A stretch of 64,000 nucleotides of DNA, from positions 434,001 through 498,000 of the forward strand of contig JACKHZ010000011.1 in NCBI GenBank assembly GCA_020638735.1. Direction: 5' to 3'. This document shows, piece by piece, positions 59,470 through 64,000 of the stretch. The notes under the pieces were generated by a model. It was not told where the DNA came from and did no database searches. It saw only the letters and a program-made list of their open reading frames with translations. The translations under genes were made by a program, and so were the position numbers. The stretch is from Planctomycetota bacterium (GTDB taxonomy: Bacteria > Planctomycetota > UBA1135 > UBA2386). Positions within the stretch are counted from its first letter, which is position 1. Every line of letters begins with the position of its first letter.

Positions 59470-59500
59470 CGCGGCCCCCGGCGCGATAGTCAGGGTGGCC

Positions 59501-59869
59501 ATGATGTCCTCCGAGAGCGGCCCCACCGACGACGCCGACGACGACCTGTTCGGTCAGGACGAGCAAGACCTGCTGGTCGTGCTGCAGCTGAGCAACCGGC
59601 AGATGGGCACCAACCAAGAACGCGCTGACCTCGAGGCGTTCGCCGAGGAGCTCGCCCAGGCCGTGGAGCAGGCCGGGGTCGGCGAATACGACGGCGACGA
59701 GCTCGGCGGCGGCGAGTGCGTGCTGTTCTTCTGCGGCCCGGACGTCGACCAGATCGTGGCGGTGCTGCGGCCGCTGCTACAGCACGCCCCGCTGGCGCGC
59801 GGCGCGCGCTTCGAGCGCATGGTCGAGGACGCGGACGGCGAGTGTCGGCGCGAGCGGTTCAGCGTCTGA
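59501..59869 (+). CDS. Small acidic hypothetical protein
   Basis: The 122-residue product starts at the ATG at 59501. Acidic N-terminus (DDADDDLFGQDEQD), then LLVVLQLSNRQMGTNQERADLEAFAEELAQAVE and GGGECVLFFCGPDVDQIVAVLRPLLQ (noted in short as LLVVLQLSNRQMG and VLFFCGPDVDQIVAVL). The second half has an alternating strand-helix look, like a small ferredoxin-like domain. No signal peptide. Family unknown. It is divergent from uvrA with only about 31 bases between the chosen starts, which argues that the uvrA start may lie further inside. Confidence 0.6.
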   Translation: MMSSESGPTDDADDDLFGQDEQDLLVVLQLSNRQMGTNQERADLEAFAEELAQAVEQAGVGEYDGDELGGGECVLFFCGPDVDQIVAVLRPLLQHAPLARGARFERMVEDADGECRRERFSV

Positions 59870-59889
59870 GAGCTCTTGCCTGGTCGAAC

Positions 59890-61293
59890 TCAGCTGCGCT
59901 TGAGGTGGAAAGCCAGACGCAGTTGTTCGAGCGCCTGGATCTGCTCACGCAGGGCCGGCAATTGCGATTCGAGCTGGGCCTTCTTTGTCAACTCCTTGGC
60001 CGCATCCTCCCTGCACTGCTGAGCACGCTTCTCGCAGGCTGCGGCCTTCTCACCGTAGCGAAACCGACGGTACTCGGGATCCATCGCCGCCTTCCGATGC
60101 CGATCTGCATCTTCGTCGGCCTGCTTGGCTTGCCCCAATAGGCTGTCGTGCTGGCTTTGACAGCGCTCGATTTCTCCGACCTTGCTGGCCAACACTCTCG
60201 GCAGGTCCGTCCGGAAGAACTCGAACGTCGCCCCTTGCTGCAGACGCGACAGCACGCCCGGTAGATCCGTCTGGCCTGCGGCCTCCACGCCGAGCCAGCG
60301 CAGTCGCGCATCGCTGGCGGCGGCGGTGGCGGCATCGACGGTGCCACGCCAGGCCTCGAACCGCTCGAACGGCGTCCCGCCCTGCTTGTCGCGGGATGCT
60401 CCCGCGGTCCCGAGCATCGCCAGCAGCACGTTCGGGCTCTGCTCTTCCGGCGTCAGGGCGAGCAGCTTGTCCAGACAGTCGCGCACGGCATCGAACTCGC
60501 CCTTCTGCATCGCCAGCTCGTAGCGGGCGTCGAGACCCGGCACCAGGCGCCTGGCCACCGCGCGCGGCTCGACGGCTTCGCCCTTGTCGACCAGCTCTCG
60601 CAGCAGGGCGTCGCTGATGGTCACCACCTCGGGGAACGCCTCGTTGCCGAGGATTCGGACTTCCCGCAGGTAGGCCGCGACCGGGTTCGACGGCGGCGCA
60701 GCCGCCTTGCGGCCCTTGCGCGGCTCCGGCGGGGGCGCGGGAGGCGACGCGAGCGTGAGCCACCGGGAGCGTGCTTCCCGCGCCGCTGCGGGCGCCTCCT
60801 CGCAGCGAGCCTCGGCCGAGACCCAGGCCTCGAACAACAGGTAGCAGATCGACGCATCACGCCCTTCTGCAAGCTTGTCGAGCAGAAGCAGGTACGGCAG
60901 CAAGGGGCCCGTCGACCTTCCCGCTTCGCGGTGCTCCAGAGCCAGACCACGCAAGACCTCGCAGTGCTTGCGTAGCTGCTGCGCCTGCTCGGCGACCACT
61001 GCGTCTTCCGCGCTCTGCTGGTAGGTGGAGCCGCTCCATTCCTCCATTGCCTGGTCGAGCCCCGCGAGCGCCTCGCGCGCGTCGTCACCGCAGTCGGCGA
61101 GCAGCGCGTTGCGGTAGGCGACGAAGTACGGTTCGTACTGGTTCGGTTCCGCGCGATGCTGCAGCCACTGCTGCAAGACCGGACGCACGTCGGTGGCGCT
61201 GGCGTCAACCGGTTGCTGGGCAAACACCGAGGCGAGGAGACCCAGGCACGCGACGAACCTCGAGCTTCGCAACATCGTCATCAAGCACTCCAT
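59890..61293 (-). CDS. Secreted helical protein with C-terminal coiled coil
   Basis: The 467-residue exported protein has a signal (FVACLGLLASVFAQ, starting from ATG 61293 or more likely 61275). The N-terminal half is helical, with Gln/Glu/Ala-rich stretches (AVVAEQAQQLRKHCEVL) and a Pro-rich break (SPPAPPPEPRKGRKAAAPP). The last ~90 residues (CQSQHDSLLGQAKQADEDAD through QIQALEQLRLAFHLKRS) form a strong coiled coil. Family not recognised. It is downstream of the kinase with 2 bases between stop and start, so the two are probably co-transcribed. A periplasmic binding partner or substrate of the same pathway is conceivable but unproven. Confidence 0.72.
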   Translation of the reverse strand: MECLMTMLRSSRFVACLGLLASVFAQQPVDASATDVRPVLQQWLQHRAEPNQYEPYFVAYRNALLADCGDDAREALAGLDQAMEEWSGSTYQQSAEDAVVAEQAQQLRKHCEVLRGLALEHREAGRSTGPLLPYLLLLDKLAEGRDASICYLLFEAWVSAEARCEEAPAAAREARSRWLTLASPPAPPPEPRKGRKAAAPPSNPVAAYLREVRILGNEAFPEVVTISDALLRELVDKGEAVEPRAVARRLVPGLDARYELAMQKGEFDAVRDCLDKLLALTPEEQSPNVLLAMLGTAGASRDKQGGTPFERFEAWRGTVDAATAAASDARLRWLGVEAAGQTDLPGVLSRLQQGATFEFFRTDLPRVLASKVGEIERCQSQHDSLLGQAKQADEDADRHRKAAMDPEYRRFRYGEKAAACEKRAQQCREDAAKELTKKAQLESQLPALREQIQALEQLRLAFHLKRS

Positions 61294-61295
61294 TG

Positions 61296-64000
61296 TCAGA
61301 GTCGTTCGGGGAGCAGGGCCACGCGCAGCCCGATGCGGCTGTTGGTGCTCTTCTTCAGCAGCACGCGGCGCACGTTCGCCGTCAGCCGGTCGGGGAAGTC
61401 CGTCCAGGCGCCGCCACGGACCGTGGCCAACGATCCGCTCGGATTGACCGGCGGTGGGCTGCCGTTCTTGTGCATGTCATAGGGAGCCTGCAGGTAGTCC
61501 AGGGTCCACTCGGCTGCGTTGCCGTGCATATGGCGGAGCTTGTAGGCATTGGATTCGCCTTCGCCGACGCGCTCCAAGGTCGGGCGTGGGTGTGGGGGAA
61601 TCTCACAACCGAGCAACACCTGCCCGGCGCCGTTCCCGCCGCGACACGCTCCCTCCCACCAGACCTCCGGAGGCAGCGAGTAGATGCAGCCTGTCGGCAG
61701 GCGACCGGCCTTGCGCTCGCTCGCGGTCAGCCACTCGCAGAAGGCCATTGCCTCGGCGTAGGTGACACCCGTCACCGGCAGATCGTCGGCCGTCTGCCCC
61801 TCGGGCAACCGCTGCCCGGCTGCCGCCCACTGCGCCCGCGACACCTCGTCCTCGCCGATCCAGTACGGCTCCTTGATCAGGAACTCGCGCACCGTGTGCA
61901 ATTCGTCGGGCCCGAGCCACACCAGGCCTGCCGGGATCGGCTGGACGACAAGCCCGATGCCGGTCGTGATCGAACACTCGTGCAGGTCGGCCCCCACCCG
62001 CATCTGCTTCCGGACCGGTGCGCCCCCGGGGCACGCGGCGGCGAGCGTCAGCTCCAGCCCGCCCTGGGCGGGGAATCCGATCGACGTCTCGTAGACACCA
62101 GCTTCCCCGGCAACCGGCTGCGCCGGTTGATCCTGGACGCTCAACTGCAGATCCGCGAACGGATACGACACGCCGATCCGCACCCGGTGGCTGCCGCTGA
62201 GTGGGACTCCCACCCGGGGTTCGAGCAGCTCGAGCCGCGGATCAGGTCTCACTTCGCCGAGGGTGACCAGCGTCGTCGATGACCGGGTGTCATCCGCGGC
62301 GATTGCGACCAGCTCGATCACGAGGTCCGGCGACAGGGCTTCGGGCAGGGGAACTTCAAAGTCGCCGGCTTCGCTCGGCAGGACATCAAGTGGCGCCGCG
62401 CCACCACAGCGCACCTCGAGGCGCGCCGCACCCTGAGCCGAACAGGCCATGTACCAACGACCGGCGACCTGCTTCCAGCGGCGGGTCGCAACGGCACCCG
62501 GTTGCGGTGCCACGACCTCGACCGAACGGAACACGGGTTGCGCCTTCTTGCCGACGGCATCGACCGCGTCGAAGCGGAGGTTCACAGAACCCGGCTTGCT
62601 CGGAGCCGTCCACAGCCACTTCGAACCGTTGCGTGCCGCCTCGACGGCTGCCACGCCGTTGGCGGTGACCAGGACGTTCGACGCAGTCTCAGCGACGATC
62701 TCGACGACGGTGCCGGCAGTGAGCCTCTCCCCGTCCTGCAACTCGATCTGCAGCTTCGGAGCCGGTCGTTCGGCGGCGGCCGGAGTCACCTCCGGGCGTT
62801 CCGGGGGCTTGCCCTTGCCGGGATCGACGTTGCCATCGCGCGCCCGATCGTTCGCCGTGGTGGCCGCCGAGGCGGATTCCGCGGCGGACTCGCTGGCCGA
62901 CTGGCCGACGCCCGACCACACCAGCACCAGCGACACCAGGAAGATCGCGCCGAGCAACACTGGCAAGACCGGTGCCTCGGTTCGCCGCCGTCGCCCCTGC
63001 GAGCGGGCTCTCGGTGCCTTCCGCACGATCGCTACCGGTTGGCCCAGCCGCGTCTTGATGCGGCTGAGCATCTCTTCCGTCGGCAGGCGCGCAGTGGTCG
63101 TAGACCGCTGGCCCGCGTCACGCAGCAGCGTCTCGTCGACCGGCTCGAACTCGGCGAGGGCGCGCTGCAGGGCGCCAGCGTCGGCGAAGCGCGCGGCCGG
63201 ATCGCGCTGCGTGCTGCGCTCGAGCACCGCGTGCAGCCGCGGCGACAGGTCCCGGCGCCGTCGCCGCAGCGACAGACAATCCACGTGTTGACTCCACCCG
63301 AGTAGTTCCAGGCCCGGGAAGGCGCTGGAGGGCATCGCGCCGGTGACCAGGAACTGCAGGGTCGCCCCGAGCGCCCAGACATCCGCGCTCGGCCGCACAT
63401 TCGGGGTATGCCACTGCTCGGGTGGCATGAACTCCGGCGTGCCCATGATCATCGAAGTGTTGCCGATGAGGCTGCGACCCTGTGCATCACGCGCCATGCG
63501 CACCAAGCCGAGGTCCGCCACCTTGACCCGCCCCGAGCGACAGATCAGCACGTTGTCCGGCTTGACGTCGCGGTGCACGAGTCCGAGGCGATGCGCTTCG
63601 GCGAGTCCGGACGCCGCGCCGTGCATTACAGCGATCGCCTCGGCTTCGTTCATCGGCCCGAGCCGGGAGATGCGCTGCGGCGCCGTCTCGCCGTCGACAT
63701 ACTCCATCACCAAGTAGTGCAGCCCGTGCCGCTGATCGACGCCATGAACGCGAACGACGTTTTGATGGGTGATGCGCTGTGCGATGCGCGCCTCTCGCTG
63801 GAAGCGCTCGATCGTGTCGACTTCAAGGGCCAGGGAAGGCCGCAGGAACTTGACGGCAACCGCATCGTTCAGCTCGAGGTCGAAGCCCAGGTAGACGATA
63901 CCCATTCCGCCGACACCCTGCCGCTCGAGCAGGACGACCCGGTCGAGGACCTTGTGGCCACAGACAACCGGGACCTTCTCGAGCAGAGGATCCTGCAGAG
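61296..64000 (-). CDS. Serine/threonine protein kinase fused to a SUMF1/formylglycine-generating-enzyme-like domain (N-terminus off the window)
   Basis: The visible part is about 900 residues and runs into the right edge; the frame upstream of the ATG at 63905 is open and contains the glycine loop RQGVGGMGIVYLG, so 63905 is not the start. Kinase core: VAVKFL (Lys), HRDVKPDN (catalytic loop), VADLGLV (DLG in place of DFG), MGTPEFMPPEQW. A transmembrane helix (VLPVLLGAIFLVSLVLVWSG) follows. The outer part has beta domains and ends in the SUMF1-like domain: GVTYAEAMAFCEWL, LPPEVWWEGACRGG, MHGNAAEWTLDY, VRGGAWTD and RIGLRVAL. Such kinase-SUMF1 fusions are typical of planctomycetes. It likely senses an outside ligand and signals to a cytoplasmic target. 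Confidence 0.92.
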   Translation of the reverse strand, partial: LQDPLLEKVPVVCGHKVLDRVVLLERQGVGGMGIVYLGFDLELNDAVAVKFLRPSLALEVDTIERFQREARIAQRITHQNVVRVHGVDQRHGLHYLVMEYVDGETAPQRISRLGPMNEAEAIAVMHGAASGLAEAHRLGLVHRDVKPDNVLICRSGRVKVADLGLVRMARDAQGRSLIGNTSMIMGTPEFMPPEQWHTPNVRPSADVWALGATLQFLVTGAMPSSAFPGLELLGWSQHVDCLSLRRRRRDLSPRLHAVLERSTQRDPAARFADAGALQRALAEFEPVDETLLRDAGQRSTTTARLPTEEMLSRIKTRLGQPVAIVRKAPRARSQGRRRRTEAPVLPVLLGAIFLVSLVLVWSGVGQSASESAAESASAATTANDRARDGNVDPGKGKPPERPEVTPAAAERPAPKLQIELQDGERLTAGTVVEIVAETASNVLVTANGVAAVEAARNGSKWLWTAPSKPGSVNLRFDAVDAVGKKAQPVFRSVEVVAPQPGAVATRRWKQVAGRWYMACSAQGAARLEVRCGGAAPLDVLPSEAGDFEVPLPEALSPDLVIELVAIAADDTRSSTTLVTLGEVRPDPRLELLEPRVGVPLSGSHRVRIGVSYPFADLQLSVQDQPAQPVAGEAGVYETSIGFPAQGGLELTLAAACPGGAPVRKQMRVGADLHECSITTGIGLVVQPIPAGLVWLGPDELHTVREFLIKEPYWIGEDEVSRAQWAAAGQRLPEGQTADDLPVTGVTYAEAMAFCEWLTASERKAGRLPTGCIYSLPPEVWWEGACRGGNGAGQVLLGCEIPPHPRPTLERVGEGESNAYKLRHMHGNAAEWTLDYLQAPYDMHKNGSPPPVNPSGSLATVRGGAWTDFPDRLTANVRRVLLKKSTNSRIGLRVALLPERL

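Overview
The window is a dense, roughly 70% GC bacterial chromosome segment that looks planctomycetal. The inference rests on several traits together: a single-polypeptide tandem UvrA (known from PVC bacteria such as Chlamydia), a serine/threonine kinase fused to a formylglycine-generating-enzyme (SUMF1) domain, many secreted HEAT-repeat proteins and lipoproteins, long low-complexity Ala/Pro/Gly linkers, and heavy use of GTGA/ATGA stop-start overlaps. No phage, insertion sequence, CRISPR array or rRNA was seen. There is one tRNA gene.

Region by region. 1-5.9 kb (minus strand): the quinohemoprotein amine dehydrogenase (qhp) system, comprising an ABC exporter (qhpF), the diheme alpha subunit (qhpA), the radical SAM crosslinking enzyme (qhpD) and the gamma subunit carrying the cysteine tryptophylquinone (qhpC, cut by the left edge). 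The beta subunit and the other maturation genes should lie further left. 6-15 kb: an outer-membrane-type protein, a lipoprotein, purC-mtnA, a Lys/Ala-tailed small protein, ald-uppP, two cell-envelope genes of unknown role, and tRNA-Val. 15-25 kb: a PaaZ/BoxD-type aldehyde dehydrogenase, a GHL10-like glycosidase, a PfkB kinase, a four-gene coupled operon (two lipoproteins, a DUF366 protein, a flippase-like membrane protein) and an inositol-monophosphatase-like enzyme. 25-29.6 kb: a tandem pair of paralogous secreted HEAT proteins behind a clear sigma70-type promoter that contains a perfect 15-bp palindrome.

29.6-45.5 kb: a membrane-anchored spermidine-synthase-like protein with a probably inactive alpha/beta hydrolase; dxr-rseP-ubiA (isoprenoid synthesis and regulated intramembrane proteolysis; the RseP appears to have extra PDZ modules); a CCA-adding/polyA polymerase-type enzyme; a HEAT protein; a TolC-family protein; and an ECF sigma factor with a large coupled membrane partner. 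45.6-48.1 kb: thiE, an S26-peptidase-like gene, thiL and tsaE. 48.1-59.5 kb: a DNA-repair block, uvrA (tandem), XPB helicase and an XPB-associated protein, followed by an FAD oxidoreductase. Three frame breaks in this block would each be repaired by one extra base. 59.5-64 kb: an acidic small protein, a secreted coiled-coil protein and a kinase-SUMF1 fusion cut by the right edge.

The strongest find is the qhp system. The gamma subunit keeps all eight crosslink residues at exactly the spacing known from Paracoccus, but after a leader about twice as long. Intergenic stretches over 300 bases are rare: only 14896-15376 qualifies.
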